Shown: positions 8,954 through 18,583, counted from the stretch's first letter. The stretch: DNA of 64,000 bases from Saccharospirillum mangrovi (GCF_003367315.1 NZ_CP031415.1:432001-496000); one strand, 5' to 3'. Translations and numbers: made by a program. Notes: generated by a model from the letters alone, not told the origin.

Positions 8954-11562
8954 GCTTTGCCACCGTCGAGTTGAATTAATTGCTTGGGTTTTTCGACGTG
9001 ACTGAAATAACTGTTGGCGACGGCGTCGGATAATTCGTGCAGCGGTGCGGCTAGGGCTGCCAGTAAATCGGCCAATACCTGACGGGCGCTGTTGCTTTGG
9101 TCGAGATCAGTTAACGCATCCAGATTCACCAAATGCAGATGGCTGGTCGCCTGAATAATTAACCGCATTTCGCGTGAGCGAAACGGTGTCGATTCCGGGT
9201 GCGGCAGTTGTTCAATTTGCCGTTGCAAACGCTTCAACATAAAGCCGACCGAGCGCGGGTTGGTTTCATCGAACAACAACAAATCAAGGATTGCCGCCGG
9301 GTACAGCTGCGAACGATACCGGCGTCGGTACACGGTTAAATTATCGGTCGCCGATAACATCCGTTCCCACAAATCCGGGCCGGCGCTTTGCGCGCTGATC
9401 ATGCTCAATTTCAATAATTCCAGACAACTGATGCAGCGTTCGGTGGTGCGGCCGATGTCCATGAATCGCCAGCCGTAGTGGTGCGGCATGGTTTCGTTGC
9501 ACAGGCCAAACAAAGCGGCCAGTAACGTGACGATTTCTTCCAGTCCGGTTTGAGCGGCGTTGGCGCCTTGAATGTGAGCGAGGCTTTGCACTTTGTGGCG
9601 CAGGGTGTTGAGTGTGCGCCAGGCATCGTCGCCGAGGTGGTCGCGTACTGCGCGGCCGTTGTGCAATAACGAGTGGAACAGCCAGGGCAAGTCGGTGTCG
9701 GCGTGCAGCACGTTCAATAAGGCGGTGCGCAACAGCGTGAATTGTTCGGCGGTGCTGATGCTGTTGTCGTCGTTGGCAACCGGGTGCGGTTCCAGCGTTG
9801 GGTCGAGCTCAATTGGCAGCGGTAATTCCAGTGCGGAAAACAGATCGGGCAGGCTGGTGTCGTTGAGTTTCCATTGGCCTTCTTCGACCAGGCACGCCAG
9901 GCTTTCGCGCAGCAGACGCGAGCGGTTGTCGAGGCGTTCGCCGTAACGGCCGAGCCAGAATAAATTTTCCGCTACGCGACTGGGCAGGTCGGCGCCATCA
10001 CGCGTTACTGCCACTGGTTTGCGTGCGCGTTGCAGCAAACTGACGTGCGGTTGTACCACGGGCGACAGCACCCAGATGTCTTTCACCACCTGGCTGTCCA
10101 TCACGGCGGTGCCGGGGTCGGCCACCCAGGCGAGTCCGCCGGGCATGATGCGATGCCGGCGCGGGTCGTCGGCGTGTTCGGCATCGACTGGTTCGGCCAG
10201 CGCAAAAAAGCGCAGGCACACCGGCTGCGGTGAAATGCGGTTGGTCGCTAAATCGTAGCTCGGTGACGAGGCAGGAATCAGCGGTTGTTCGGCGACAAAA
10301 CAGTGCGGCGCATCGAGAATGTCGCGGCGTAATTGTTCGCGTTGGGCGTCGTCCAATTGTTCCGGTTGAATCGGGTGCAGCGGGTTGCGCACGTCGCGCA
10401 AATGCCAGGGCGATAGATCGTCGAGTACAACCTGGCAGGCTTGGGAGCGGCCACACCACAGCAACGGCCGGCCGGGTAATTTCAGCGGTTCGCCGAGCAG
10501 TTTCTGACACAGCGCCGGCAAAAACGCGGCCAGTGCCGGGTGTTCCAAAATGCCGACGCCGAGGCCGTTGGCGATCGCCACTTCGCCGCGCCGTGCGGCC
10601 TGCATCAAACCCGGTACGCCAAGCATCGATTCGCCCTGTAATTCGAGCGGGTCGCACCAGGGGTCGGTAATTTGCCGGACGATCACATCGACGGTTTTCA
10701 ATCCGCCGAGTGTGCGCATGGCAACGTGGCCGTCACGCACCACTAAGTCGTCGCCTTCGACCAGCGAGAAATTCATGTAGTTCGCCAGCCAGGCGTGCTC
10801 GAAATAGCCGGAGCTGCCGGGGCCAGGCGTCAGCAAAACGATGTTGGGATTTTCCCGTTTTGGTTGCGCCAGTTCGGCGAGGCAACGGTGGAAATTTTGC
10901 AGGAACCCGGCGAGCCGATGGATGGGCGCATCGCGGTACAAGCGCGACAACGCCCGCGCCAGCACCACGCGGTTTTCCAGTGCATAACCGACGCCGGAAA
11001 CCGCCTGTGTCCAGTCGCCCATCACACGCCATTGGCCGTGGTGGTCGCGCATTACATCCATGCCCTGAAACAGCACGCGCGGTGCCGGGTTGAGTGCACC
11101 GCTGTCGGCCGCCGGGAATAACCAGCCGGGGTAACTGAACACCAGTTCCGGCGGCAAAATGCCGTCGCGAATCACGCTGCGTTCGCCGTATAAATCGTCG
11201 ATCAGTTTTTCCAACAGGCGGGCACGTTGTTGCAGCCCTTGTTCAAGCATGTCCCAGCTTTGCGGGCTGATCACATAAGGAATGGGGTCGAGCTGCCAGG
11301 AGCGCATTTTGCGCACGTCGTCTTCGTAGGTGTTGAAGGTGACGCCGTTTTCGAACAGCAGTGTTTGCGCATCGTCGGCCAGTTGTTGAAAGCCTTGCAG
11401 GCCGAGTTCGTTCAACTCTTCCACCAACGCATACCAGCGCGCGCGGATAACGCCGTCGTCGTTCACCAGATCGTCGTAGCAATCCGGATGTGCCGTCCGC
11501 TCGGCCAGGTAGTCGGCGAGCAAATCGTGGAGCACAGACGAGGGCGATTCAGATTGCGACAT
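8950..11562 (-). CDS. Fusion of circularly permuted ATP-grasp and alpha-E domains
   Basis: 870 residues from the ATG at 11562. Upstream codons extend the frame to 11907, but that segment is not protein-like and overlaps the divergent gene at 11691. Residues 1-480 match the circularly permuted type 2 ATP-grasp (FNTYEDDVRKMRSWQLDPIP; LLEKLIDDLYGERSVI; VLLTPGPGSSGYFEHAWLA). Residues 540-860 match the alpha-E helical domain (RVAENLFWLGRYGERLDNRS; CNETMPHHYGWRFMDIGR). In most bacteria the two are separate neighbouring genes, as at 12847-15311 here. The ATP-grasp family has been predicted to form peptide or amide bonds; the alpha-E role is unknown. The C-terminal stop overlaps the transglutaminase start. 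Confidence 0.92.
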   Translation of the reverse strand: MSQSESPSSVLHDLLADYLAERTAHPDCYDDLVNDDGVIRARWYALVEELNELGLQGFQQLADDAQTLLFENGVTFNTYEDDVRKMRSWQLDPIPYVISPQSWDMLEQGLQQRARLLEKLIDDLYGERSVIRDGILPPELVFSYPGWLFPAADSGALNPAPRVLFQGMDVMRDHHGQWRVMGDWTQAVSGVGYALENRVVLARALSRLYRDAPIHRLAGFLQNFHRCLAELAQPKRENPNIVLLTPGPGSSGYFEHAWLANYMNFSLVEGDDLVVRDGHVAMRTLGGLKTVDVIVRQITDPWCDPLELQGESMLGVPGLMQAARRGEVAIANGLGVGILEHPALAAFLPALCQKLLGEPLKLPGRPLLWCGRSQACQVVLDDLSPWHLRDVRNPLHPIQPEQLDDAQREQLRRDILDAPHCFVAEQPLIPASSPSYDLATNRISPQPVCLRFFALAEPVDAEHADDPRRHRIMPGGLAWVADPGTAVMDSQVVKDIWVLSPVVQPHVSLLQRARKPVAVTRDGADLPSRVAENLFWLGRYGERLDNRSRLLRESLACLVEEGQWKLNDTSLPDLFSALELPLPIELDPTLEPHPVANDDNSISTAEQFTLLRTALLNVLHADTDLPWLFHSLLHNGRAVRDHLGDDAWRTLNTLRHKVQSLAHIQGANAAQTGLEEIVTLLAALFGLCNETMPHHYGWRFMDIGRTTERCISCLELLKLSMISAQSAGPDLWERMLSATDNLTVYRRRYRSQLYPAAILDLLLFDETNPRSVGFMLKRLQRQIEQLPHPESTPFRSREMRLIIQATSHLHLVNLDALTDLDQSNSARQVLADLLAALAAPLHELSDAVANSYFSHVEKPKQLIQLDGGKA

Positions 11563-11690
11563 GCGGGCGGGTTTCCGGTGATCTGTGTTGCTGTTATGAA
11601 TTGATGGTTTGACGATGAAAGTGCTTGAGTTCGCGTCGCCGTCGTACTCATGATAGATGATAAACCCACGGCATCCGACTGAGTATAGGA

Positions 11691-12752
11691 ATGCAATTGT
11701 TTCGGTGCGAGAACTGTGGGCAGCGGCTCTACTTCGACAACACGCGCTGCGTTCACTGCGGAGCACATCAGGGGTTCGACCCTGACACCCTTTCCATGAA
11801 AGTCTACGATCCGGCTGCGGCGGCCTCGGTCGGGCATTATCGAGCCTGCACCAACGCGCGGCAGGTGGGTATTTGTAACTGGTTGATTCCGCCCTCGTCT
11901 GATGCAAGCTACTGTTTGTCGTGCCGGCTCAGCATGGTAATTCCCGATCTCGGTGTGCCTGGCCATATCGAACTGTGGGCGTCACTCGAAGAAGAAAAAC
12001 GCCGTTTGTTGTACAGCTTGCTCAGTTTGAAATTACCATTGGTGTCGCGTCAGCAAGACCCGGTCAATGGCCTTGGTTTTCGCTTTATGGCCGATGCGCC
12101 GGACGGCGACAGTGAGCGGGTGTTAATTGGTCATCAAGACGGCATCATCACCCTCAACATCGCCGAAGCCGACCCTGTGGTGCGCGAAGCCACCCGGCGG
12201 CAAATGGCTGAGCCATACCGCACCATATTGGGGCATTTCCGGCACGAAGCCGGGCACTATTATTGGCAATTGCTGGTGAAAGACAGCGACCATATCGAGC
12301 CCTTTCGGCGTCGCTTCGGTGATGAACGTCAGGATTACGCTCAGGCGTTGGAGCGCCAATACCAGATCGGTCCCATGGCCGATTGGCAACAGTACTACGT
12401 CAGCGCCTACGCCAGCGCCCACCCTTGGGAAGACTGGGCCGAAACCTGGGCGCACTATCTGCACATGGTCGATACACTCGACACGGCCTATCAATTTGGC
12501 CTTTCCACCGCGCCGCGTCCGGCGCAAAGCGTCGAGGTACAACTGAATTCCAATCCCTATCGTGACGCCGGTTTCGACACCCTTATTGCACAATGGCTGC
12601 CACTGACGGCCGCACTAAACAGCCTGAACCACAGCATGGGCTACGATGACGTCTATCCGTTCAGTTTGTCGGCCGCCGTGATCGACAAGTTAGCCATGGT
12701 GCACGGCATCATTCACGGCTTACCCATCCGCCAAGGCGTTCAGACAAACTGA
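11691..12752 (+). CDS. Zinc-ribbon plus zinc metallopeptidase (DUF2248/COG4307 type)
   Basis: A 353-residue protein. Residues 1-75 carry a rubredoxin-like zinc ribbon (CENCGQRLYF...CVHCGA) and a second cysteine set (ACTNARQVGICNW, CLSCRL). Residues 90-340 are a putative metallopeptidase with HEAGH at 185-189 and downstream acidic residues in WEDWAETWAHYLHM. The family travels with alpha-E/ATP-grasp/transglutaminase genes. Here it sits between the fused minus-strand set and the separate plus-strand set, reading into the latter. It could process the peptide product or a modified protein. The ribosome site (AGGA) is very close to the ATG, so initiation may be weak. No signal peptide. Confidence 0.87.
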   Translation: MQLFRCENCGQRLYFDNTRCVHCGAHQGFDPDTLSMKVYDPAAAASVGHYRACTNARQVGICNWLIPPSSDASYCLSCRLSMVIPDLGVPGHIELWASLEEEKRRLLYSLLSLKLPLVSRQQDPVNGLGFRFMADAPDGDSERVLIGHQDGIITLNIAEADPVVREATRRQMAEPYRTILGHFRHEAGHYYWQLLVKDSDHIEPFRRRFGDERQDYAQALERQYQIGPMADWQQYYVSAYASAHPWEDWAETWAHYLHMVDTLDTAYQFGLSTAPRPAQSVEVQLNSNPYRDAGFDTLIAQWLPLTAALNSLNHSMGYDDVYPFSLSAAVIDKLAMVHGIIHGLPIRQGVQTN

Positions 12753-12846
12753 TAAGCTGGCGCAGCAATTGCTCGGTAATTCAAAGCGTTAGCGTCCATC
12801 TGGCCAGTGAGTACTGGCCCAACCAGCGGCAGGAGGTCTTCACAGC

Positions 12847-14298
12847 GTGAGCAAATTGCAATGGTCCGAATACGCCTGCGACGGTTTTTACGACGAACTG
12901 ATGGCCCGCCCCGGCGAGCCCCACCAAGCCGCCGCCATCCTGTGCGATTACCTGGCTGAACTGGGCGGTCGCGAACTGGCGGAATTAAAGAACGCCGCCG
13001 AAGTTGCCATTCAAGTTATGGGCATCACCTTCACCGTCTATTCCGAAGGCAATATGATCGACCGCGCCTGGCCGTTCGACATCGTGCCGCGCATCATTCC
13101 TTTGGCCGAATGGCAAAAAACCGAAGCCGGATTGAAGCAACGCGTGCAGGCGTTGAACCTGTTTATCGACGATCTGTACCACGGCCAGAAAATCGTCAAA
13201 GACAAAGTGCTACCCGCCGAAGTGCTGGCGCAATCGGCCAACTTCCGCCAGCAGTGCGTGGGCATTCACCCGCCGAACAACATCTGGGCGCACATCTGCG
13301 GTTCCGACATCGTGCGCGACAAAGATGGCACGCTGTATGTGTTGGAAGACAACCTGCGCGTGCCGTCAGGCGTCTCCTACATGCTGGAAAACCGCAACGT
13401 CACCAAACGCATTTTGCCGGAGCTGTTCCAGACCGGACGCATCCAACCCGTCGACGATTACACCGGCCAGCTGTACGACATGCTGGTCTCGATGTCGCCG
13501 CGCCCCGGCGACGACCCGCAAGTGGTGGTGATGACACCGGGCATTTATAACTCCGCCTATTTCGAACATTCCTATTTAGCGCAACAGATGGGTGTGGAAT
13601 TGGTGGAAGGCAGCGACCTGGTAGTCGATGACGACGACGTGGTGCACATGCTCACCGTCGATGGCCGCAAACGCGTCGATGTGATTTACCGCCGCATCGA
13701 CGATTTGTTTTTGGACCCGGAAGTGTTCAACCCCGAATCCGCCCTCGGCGTACCGGGTTTGATGCGCGCCTGGCGCGCCGGCAAAGTTGCGCTGGTCAAC
13801 GCACCGGGCGCGGGCGTCGCCGACGACAAAGTTGTCTACGCCTTTGTGCCCGACATCATCCGTTATTACCTAGACCAGGAACCGCTGCTCGCCAACGTGC
13901 CCAGCTACCTGTGCATGCGCGACAAAGACCGCCAATACGTGCTCGATAATCTGGATAAATTAGTGGTCAAACCCGCCAACGAATCCGGCGGTTACGGCAT
14001 GCTGGTCGGCCCGCATTCAACCAAAAAAGAACGCAAGGCTTTTGCCGAGTTGATTAAAGCCAACCCGCGCAATTACATGGCGCAACCAACGTTGAAACTC
14101 TCCACTGCCCCGACGTTAATCGACGACCAACTGGAACCGCGCCACGTCGATTTACGGCCTTTTATCCTATCGGGAAAAGACAGCACCTACGTCACCACTG
14201 GCGGCTTAACGCGGGTGGCATTGACCAAAGGTTCGCTGGTGGTGAACTCGTCTCAGGGTGGCGGCAGTAAAGACACCTGGATCGTCGATTTGAAATAA
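12847..14298 (+). CDS. Circularly permuted type 2 ATP-grasp protein
   Basis: A 483-residue protein with a GTG start after AGGAGG. It matches the stand-alone DUF404/DUF407 ATP-grasp: FTVYSEGNMIDRAWPFDIVP, LNLFIDDLYHGQKIVKDKV, VLEDNLRVPSGVSYMLENR, VVMTPGIYNSAYFEHSYLA, VKPANESGGYGMLVGP (nucleotide-binding lysine and glycine loop) and DLRPFILSG. Predicted to ligate amino or carboxyl groups using ATP; substrate unknown. It is 48 bases upstream of the alpha-E gene. It is a paralogue of the N-terminal half of the fusion at 8950-11562 but clearly divergent from it. Confidence 0.93.
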   Translation: MSKLQWSEYACDGFYDELMARPGEPHQAAAILCDYLAELGGRELAELKNAAEVAIQVMGITFTVYSEGNMIDRAWPFDIVPRIIPLAEWQKTEAGLKQRVQALNLFIDDLYHGQKIVKDKVLPAEVLAQSANFRQQCVGIHPPNNIWAHICGSDIVRDKDGTLYVLEDNLRVPSGVSYMLENRNVTKRILPELFQTGRIQPVDDYTGQLYDMLVSMSPRPGDDPQVVVMTPGIYNSAYFEHSYLAQQMGVELVEGSDLVVDDDDVVHMLTVDGRKRVDVIYRRIDDLFLDPEVFNPESALGVPGLMRAWRAGKVALVNAPGAGVADDKVVYAFVPDIIRYYLDQEPLLANVPSYLCMRDKDRQYVLDNLDKLVVKPANESGGYGMLVGPHSTKKERKAFAELIKANPRNYMAQPTLKLSTAPTLIDDQLEPRHVDLRPFILSGKDSTYVTTGGLTRVALTKGSLVVNSSQGGGSKDTWIVDLK

Positions 14299-14345
14299 CA
14301 CTGAACTGGCATGGGGCAACAAACCCCAGCTAAAGGAGAAGGCTG

Positions 14346-15311
14346 ATGCTGTCTCGCGTAGCGGAAAACATATATTGGTTGGCGCGTTATCTGGAACGCG
14401 CCGAAGACACCGCCCGGCTGATCAACGTAACCAGCAATCTCTTGCTGGACTTCCCGCGCACCACACGGCTGGATTGGGATTCACTGGTCACCATCAGCGG
14501 TGCCGAAGAAACTTTCGATGAACATTACGACAACCGCAGCGCCGACAACGTACTGAACTTTTTATGCGTCGATGAACGCTACTCCGGTTCGATTTTTTCA
14601 TCGCTCGGCTACGCCCGCGAAAACCTGCGCACCACACGCGACATCATGCCGCGCGAAATCTGGGAAGAACTGAATACGTTGTATTTGGATATCCATAAAC
14701 AGTCCGGCGCCGGCATGAGTTCGCGCAAACGCGATGCTTTTATGAAACGGGTAATCCGCAGTTGCCAATCCATCAACGGTGTTATCGAAGGCTCGCTCAG
14801 CCACACTCAGGTGCACACCTTCTTAATGCTCGGCCGCAACCTGGAACGCGCCGACATGACCACACGCATCATCGACGTACGCTCAGCCAACCTATTACCG
14901 CGCTCCCCCGAAGAACTGACACCCTTCGAAAGCCTGCAATGGATGAGCGTGCTGAAATCCCTAACCGGCTACCAAATGTATCGCCAACAAATTCGCCTGC
15001 GCGTAAACGGTCCGGATGTATTGCGCTTCCTGTTGCAAGACGACGCCTTCCCACGCGCAGTAGCCTCATGCCTGGGCCAAATGTCATTCGAACTGGAAGA
15101 CCTGCCCGGCCATGAAAACGCCCAGGCCCTGGTAGATAAATTGCTGTCGCAACTGATTAATGCCGATCTAGTCGCGTTGGCGCACGAACCGGATGTATTG
15201 CACGACTTTGTTGATGAATTACAGATTGCGTTTAACGAACTGCATCAGTCGATTGCGGACCTGTATTTTAGTGGTCGCTATCGTGGTCAGAGTCAAAGTC
15301 AGGTTGCTTGA
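14346..15311 (+). CDS. Alpha-E domain protein (DUF403)
   Basis: A 321-residue, mostly helical protein with AAAGGAG before its ATG. The start MLSRVAENIYWLARYLERAE is the hallmark of the alpha-E family; further conserved pieces are SSLGYARENLRTTRDIMPRE and FLMLGRNLERADMTTRIIDV. It follows the ATP-grasp gene and is almost certainly co-transcribed. No biochemical role is established. The conserved helical bundle with arginine/glutamate pairs suggests a partner or substrate carrier for the ATP-grasp enzyme. Confidence 0.93.
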   Translation: MLSRVAENIYWLARYLERAEDTARLINVTSNLLLDFPRTTRLDWDSLVTISGAEETFDEHYDNRSADNVLNFLCVDERYSGSIFSSLGYARENLRTTRDIMPREIWEELNTLYLDIHKQSGAGMSSRKRDAFMKRVIRSCQSINGVIEGSLSHTQVHTFLMLGRNLERADMTTRIIDVRSANLLPRSPEELTPFESLQWMSVLKSLTGYQMYRQQIRLRVNGPDVLRFLLQDDAFPRAVASCLGQMSFELEDLPGHENAQALVDKLLSQLINADLVALAHEPDVLHDFVDELQIAFNELHQSIADLYFSGRYRGQSQSQVA

Positions 15312-15440
15312 TTTGAGTTGGGTGGTTTGTGGGGCAGGTCAACCCACTTTAACCCAATTGCTATTATGGGTGTCCAGTTAGTCTGCATTTCATAGTCCTT
15401 ATCAGTTGAAAACTAAAATTCCTTCTAAAGTAGATTTTGG

Positions 15441-15938
15441 TTAATAGTCGTCATCAACATCTTGAAATTCAAAGCGTGTAGAGCCGTCGAAATTAATAAA
15501 TAAGTTTATTGGTATCATCCAGTCGGTATCTGGCTTGTTAATAAATACGTAAAAATTTAGTTCATCCGTATTCTCATTGTGACTTTCAAGTTCAACCCAC
15601 GTTATTGTGAATTCCGCAGCGTCAAATCCGAAACTGTTTTTGTCGAACGTTAATTCTTGATCCGGTAATTTAACAATCAGCTCATTATCTCTGTAGTGGT
15701 TCTTAAAAAGGGTGTCATCTTCGGAGTGTTGTTGAATGACGTAGCTGTTCTCAACGGATTGGACTATCCATGAAACTGGTTGGTTAGAAAAGATTGCCTG
15801 TTCTTTGTGGTGAAATGGTTGTTCAGGGTGGAAGGTATTTACTATTTCTTGAGCGCGTAGATTGGCTGACAGAAGTATGATTGTGGTTAAAAGGATTAAT
15901 AGTTTGTACACGGTATAAGCCTCCTTGCTTTCAACCAT
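15441..15938 (-). CDS. Hypothetical secreted acidic protein
   Basis: About 165 residues from the ATG at 15938, chosen because AAGGATAAGG lies just upstream; the frame could extend to 15968. Residues 11-30 form a signal peptide (YKLLILLTTIILLSANLRAQ). The mature part is acidic and predicted mainly beta (ESHNENTDELNFYVFINKP) and ends in FQDVDDDY. No family recognised. The gene is more AT-rich than the ATP-grasp/alpha-E genes beside it and may be acquired. It has no operon partner. Confidence 0.65.
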   Translation of the reverse strand: MVESKEAYTVYKLLILLTTIILLSANLRAQEIVNTFHPEQPFHHKEQAIFSNQPVSWIVQSVENSYVIQQHSEDDTLFKNHYRDNELIVKLPDQELTFDKNSFGFDAAEFTITWVELESHNENTDELNFYVFINKPDTDWMIPINLFINFDGSTRFEFQDVDDDY

Positions 15939-16223
15939 ATACCTTATCCTTCTCAATATATTGGGCACTTACTTTCAATAATTTCTGTGATGTATGGCAC
16001 TAATTTTCTTTGGTGGCTAACCCCCAAAAATCCTGCTTCAACTATTTAACCTAACAAAACCAGACCTACTCCACATATTAAATAGGCCCAGCTTTACCGA
16101 GCTGGATGCGCAATGGAAATTGTCTCCTTCTTTACGGCAGTTTCTTGCATACCTATGCGTGAAGCAGGGTGATCACTGTAGTCATTTTACTGACCCCGTC
16201 TTCACAAAGAACGACCTACTACC

Positions 16224-16778
16224 CTAATCACGCCGGTAGTGCATCGCCACTGCCCCATTGCTCAGTGGCACCGCCGAAACCAGCACCAACTTCCGCGTAT
16301 TCGCTAAACCGCTCTGGTACAGAGTCGGTCCATGCCCGGCAATTCTGGGATGAACCAGAAATTTGTATTCATCGATCAGGTCCAGCCGGTCTAGTTCGGT
16401 TGCAAGTTTGCCGCTGCCAATCAATACGCCGGCCGGGGTTTCGTCTTTCAGTTGTTGCACGCCGGAGCGCAGGTCGCCCGTTATGTGGTGGCTGTTGGTC
16501 CAGGGAAAGTCTGTTCGTGTTGATGAGACGACGTACTTTGGTTTTTCCTCCAACTTAACCGCCCATTCGTATATTGCCGGCGGTGCCTCCACTTCGCCGC
16601 GGGCGACGGCGGGCCAGTAACCTTCCATCATTTCATAGGTGGTTCGGCCCCAGAGCATGGCGCCGGCGTCGTCCATCATCTGGGTGAAAAAAGCGTGCGT
16701 TTCGTCGTCGGCAATGCCTTCCTGATGGTCGATGCAGCCATCTAACGTAACGTTAAGGCTGAAGGTTAATAGTCCCAT
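16224..16778 (-). CDS. Dihydrofolate reductase family protein (RibD C-terminal-like)
   Basis: 184 residues from ATG 16778, preceded by GGAG; the upstream extension is not protein-like. Motifs: MGLLTFSLNVTLDGCIDH at the N-terminus, MLWGRTTYEMMEGYWP (NADPH-site region), KYVVSSTRTDFPW and VLIGSGKLATELDRLDLIDE. This is the YwjB/YyaP-type reductase group with no known substrate. It is 55 bases downstream of the PhnB-like gene on the same strand and probably co-transcribed. Confidence 0.88.
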   Translation of the reverse strand: MGLLTFSLNVTLDGCIDHQEGIADDETHAFFTQMMDDAGAMLWGRTTYEMMEGYWPAVARGEVEAPPAIYEWAVKLEEKPKYVVSSTRTDFPWTNSHHITGDLRSGVQQLKDETPAGVLIGSGKLATELDRLDLIDEYKFLVHPRIAGHGPTLYQSGLANTRKLVLVSAVPLSNGAVAMHYRRD

Positions 16779-16833
16779 GGTTGGTTCTCCGGATGAGGCA
16801 GTAAGGTGTCGATAGTTCGGCAGAAGCTGACTG

Positions 16834-17298
16834 TTATTCCGCCTGGTTGTAGGCCTCTTCAAGCGGTGCAACCTCGAGCTTTACCATCGTCATCATGGCG
16901 TCCATCACGGCCTGGACTTTCTTCGGGTTTGCATCGTTGATCAGTTCCATAAAGCGCTTCGGTACGATTTGCCAGGTCACACCGAACGGGTCGGTAATCC
17001 AACCGCATTGCAAGGGCGCCGCGCCGGCGTCGAGTAGCTTGTTCCAGTACTCATCCACTTCTGCCTGGTCTTCGCAATTCACATAGAGCGAAAACCCCTG
17101 AGAAAACTCAAAATACGGCCCGCCGTTGTAACCCATAAACGCCTGCCCGCCGACCACGAACTCGGCCGACATAACCGGGCCGTCTTCGCCAGTGCGCGCC
17201 ATGGTGGTGATTTTGGAGTCCGGGAATGTTTCGGTGTAAAAGGCGATGGCCGCCTCAAGTTGGTCGTTGAACATCAGGAATGGCGTGACTTTGGACAT
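16834..17298 (-). CDS. PhnB-like VOC family protein
   Basis: 154 residues from ATG 17298 with GAGGT upstream. It has the PhnB/YdhR-type VOC fold: KVTPFLMFNDQLEAAIAFYT, FMGYNGGPYFEFSQGFSLYV, LQCGWITDPFGVTWQIVPK and a C-terminal helix of the family (AVMDAMMTMVKLEVAPLEEA). Often annotated as a 3-demethylubiquinone methyltransferase homologue, but it lacks methyltransferase features; the true reaction is unknown. Confidence 0.88.
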   Translation of the reverse strand: MSKVTPFLMFNDQLEAAIAFYTETFPDSKITTMARTGEDGPVMSAEFVVGGQAFMGYNGGPYFEFSQGFSLYVNCEDQAEVDEYWNKLLDAGAAPLQCGWITDPFGVTWQIVPKRFMELINDANPKKVQAVMDAMMTMVKLEVAPLEEAYNQAE

Positions 17299-17445
17299 GG
17301 TATTGACCTCTGGTTCAGGTTGCCGAAGTGGTACCTGCACACTCTAGTCGAACAGAGGGGTGTTGGATCGACAATAGGGCCGGTTATTCACCGAGTCCTA
17401 TTGGCTCATGGGAAGCTACTAGATAGTGCTACCCAACAAGGGGGC

Positions 17446-17877
17446 TTAGCCCGCTACCGCAGCGAACTCAATGATTACTGCGCCTTCTCTCTTATAAAGA
17501 AGATACATCCTCATTGTTTCTGAGTAGAAAACTTCGTCATCCTCTAAGACCTTCAATCTAAAATATATCTTTAAGCCTAGATGTTGATCACAGTCGGCTT
17601 CATCGTGATTGATGATGAAGCTGTCAAAGCTACTGTCTTGAAAATGACGTTGTAATTCAGATATTTCATCACCCTCAAAGTTAATTCCGTACTGGCGAAA
17701 ATCTTCGGTTGGATTGGTGCTCAGTGCTTCAAAGTACAAGTTGAGATTATTGATGTCTTCGTTATCGAAGCAATTGCGGTTCTCTGGTACAGGTTCAATC
17801 GCTGAATGACTTATGGCAGGTACAAGGGCGAGAAATAAAGCTGTTAAGAATACCTGCATACTCATGTTTATTTGCAT
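17446..17877 (-). CDS. Hypothetical secreted protein
   Basis: 143 residues, ATG at 17877 with GGAG six bases upstream. Residues 5-26 form a signal peptide (MSMQVFLTALFLALVPAISH, SA). The mature part is acidic with two to three cysteines (NRNCFDNED, EADCDQHLG) and a C-terminal beta stretch (MRMYLLYKREGAVIIEFAAV). No family recognised. It resembles the 15441-15938 product in size, export and acidity, though no sequence similarity is evident. Confidence 0.6.
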   Translation of the reverse strand: MQINMSMQVFLTALFLALVPAISHSAIEPVPENRNCFDNEDINNLNLYFEALSTNPTEDFRQYGINFEGDEISELQRHFQDSSFDSFIINHDEADCDQHLGLKIYFRLKVLEDDEVFYSETMRMYLLYKREGAVIIEFAAVAG

Positions 17878-18156
17878 ACGCTACTCCAGATTTGTGGAAA
17901 TAATGTGGCTGTTGATGATTCCAACCGATTGGTTGGAGTCGTTACTTATATCGGATCAGCGTTTGAAAAATGGTTAGAAGAATCGTCGATTTTTCGGATG
18001 AATGGCTGGGACCGTTTGAATAACCCTAAAATTTACGAGTTTCTCCTGACTATCAAAAAATGCTCACGGCCAAGTACCGAACTAGGTGCATACTTATTAG
18101 CTTTAGGCTGCCCAGTGTCTTCATGGAAAATCGACATTCACGGAGCCACTGGCTAA
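17872..18156 (+). CDS. Doubtful small hypothetical protein
   Basis: A 94-codon frame with no good ribosome site; its start overlaps the divergent gene at 17877 by six bases. The composition is protein-like in its middle part (AFEKWLEESSIFRMNGWDRL) but no family is recognised. It may be a remnant of a longer gene or a chance frame. Confidence 0.25.
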   Translation: MHTLLQICGNNVAVDDSNRLVGVVTYIGSAFEKWLEESSIFRMNGWDRLNNPKIYEFLLTIKKCSRPSTELGAYLLALGCPVSSWKIDIHGATG

Positions 18157-18202
18157 CGTACGCTGGGTAAACACAATAAAGGTAGGCAGGGGAGAGACTG
18201 CA

Positions 18203-18583
18203 ATGACACGAGTAACTGGCATTGGTGGAATTTTCATCCGCGCGAAAGACCCGAAAGCATTGGGCGATTGGTATAAAACCCATCTGGGTATCGACGTTCA
18301 AAGCTGGGGCGGAACTGCCTTTCGGTGGGCTGATGCTGATGGCGAACCGATAGCCGGAACGACGACGTGGTCGGTCGGCGACGGCAGCTATTTCTCACCC
18401 AGCAACGCGGGCTTTATGGTGAATTACCGCGTGGCAGATTTGCATGAACTGCTAACCCAACTGCGTGCAGAAGGCTGCCAGGTTATGGACCAGACGGAAG
18501 AGTCTGAATTCGGTAAGTTCGGTTGGGTGATGGATCCGGAAGGGAACAAAGTTGAATTGTGGGAGCCGCCGGCGGGGCAATAA
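18203..18583 (+). CDS. VOC family (glyoxalase-like) protein
   Basis: 126 residues preceded by GGGGAG. A single VOC module: GIGGIFIRAKDPKALGDWYK at the N-terminus and a C-terminal EFGKFGWVMDPEGNKVELWE with the usual metal-ligand glutamate near the end. The group covers glyoxalases, fosfomycin-resistance-like and bleomycin-binding-like proteins; the activity cannot be assigned. It stands alone between opposing genes. Confidence 0.88.
   Translation: MTRVTGIGGIFIRAKDPKALGDWYKTHLGIDVQSWGGTAFRWADADGEPIAGTTTWSVGDGSYFSPSNAGFMVNYRVADLHELLTQLRAEGCQVMDQTEESEFGKFGWVMDPEGNKVELWEPPAGQ

Noticed and set aside
11563-11907. N-terminal extension of the ATP-grasp/alpha-E fusion
   Set aside because: Arg/Ser-rich, unlike the family, and overlaps the divergent zinc peptidase gene; the ATG at 11562 begins the recognisable protein.
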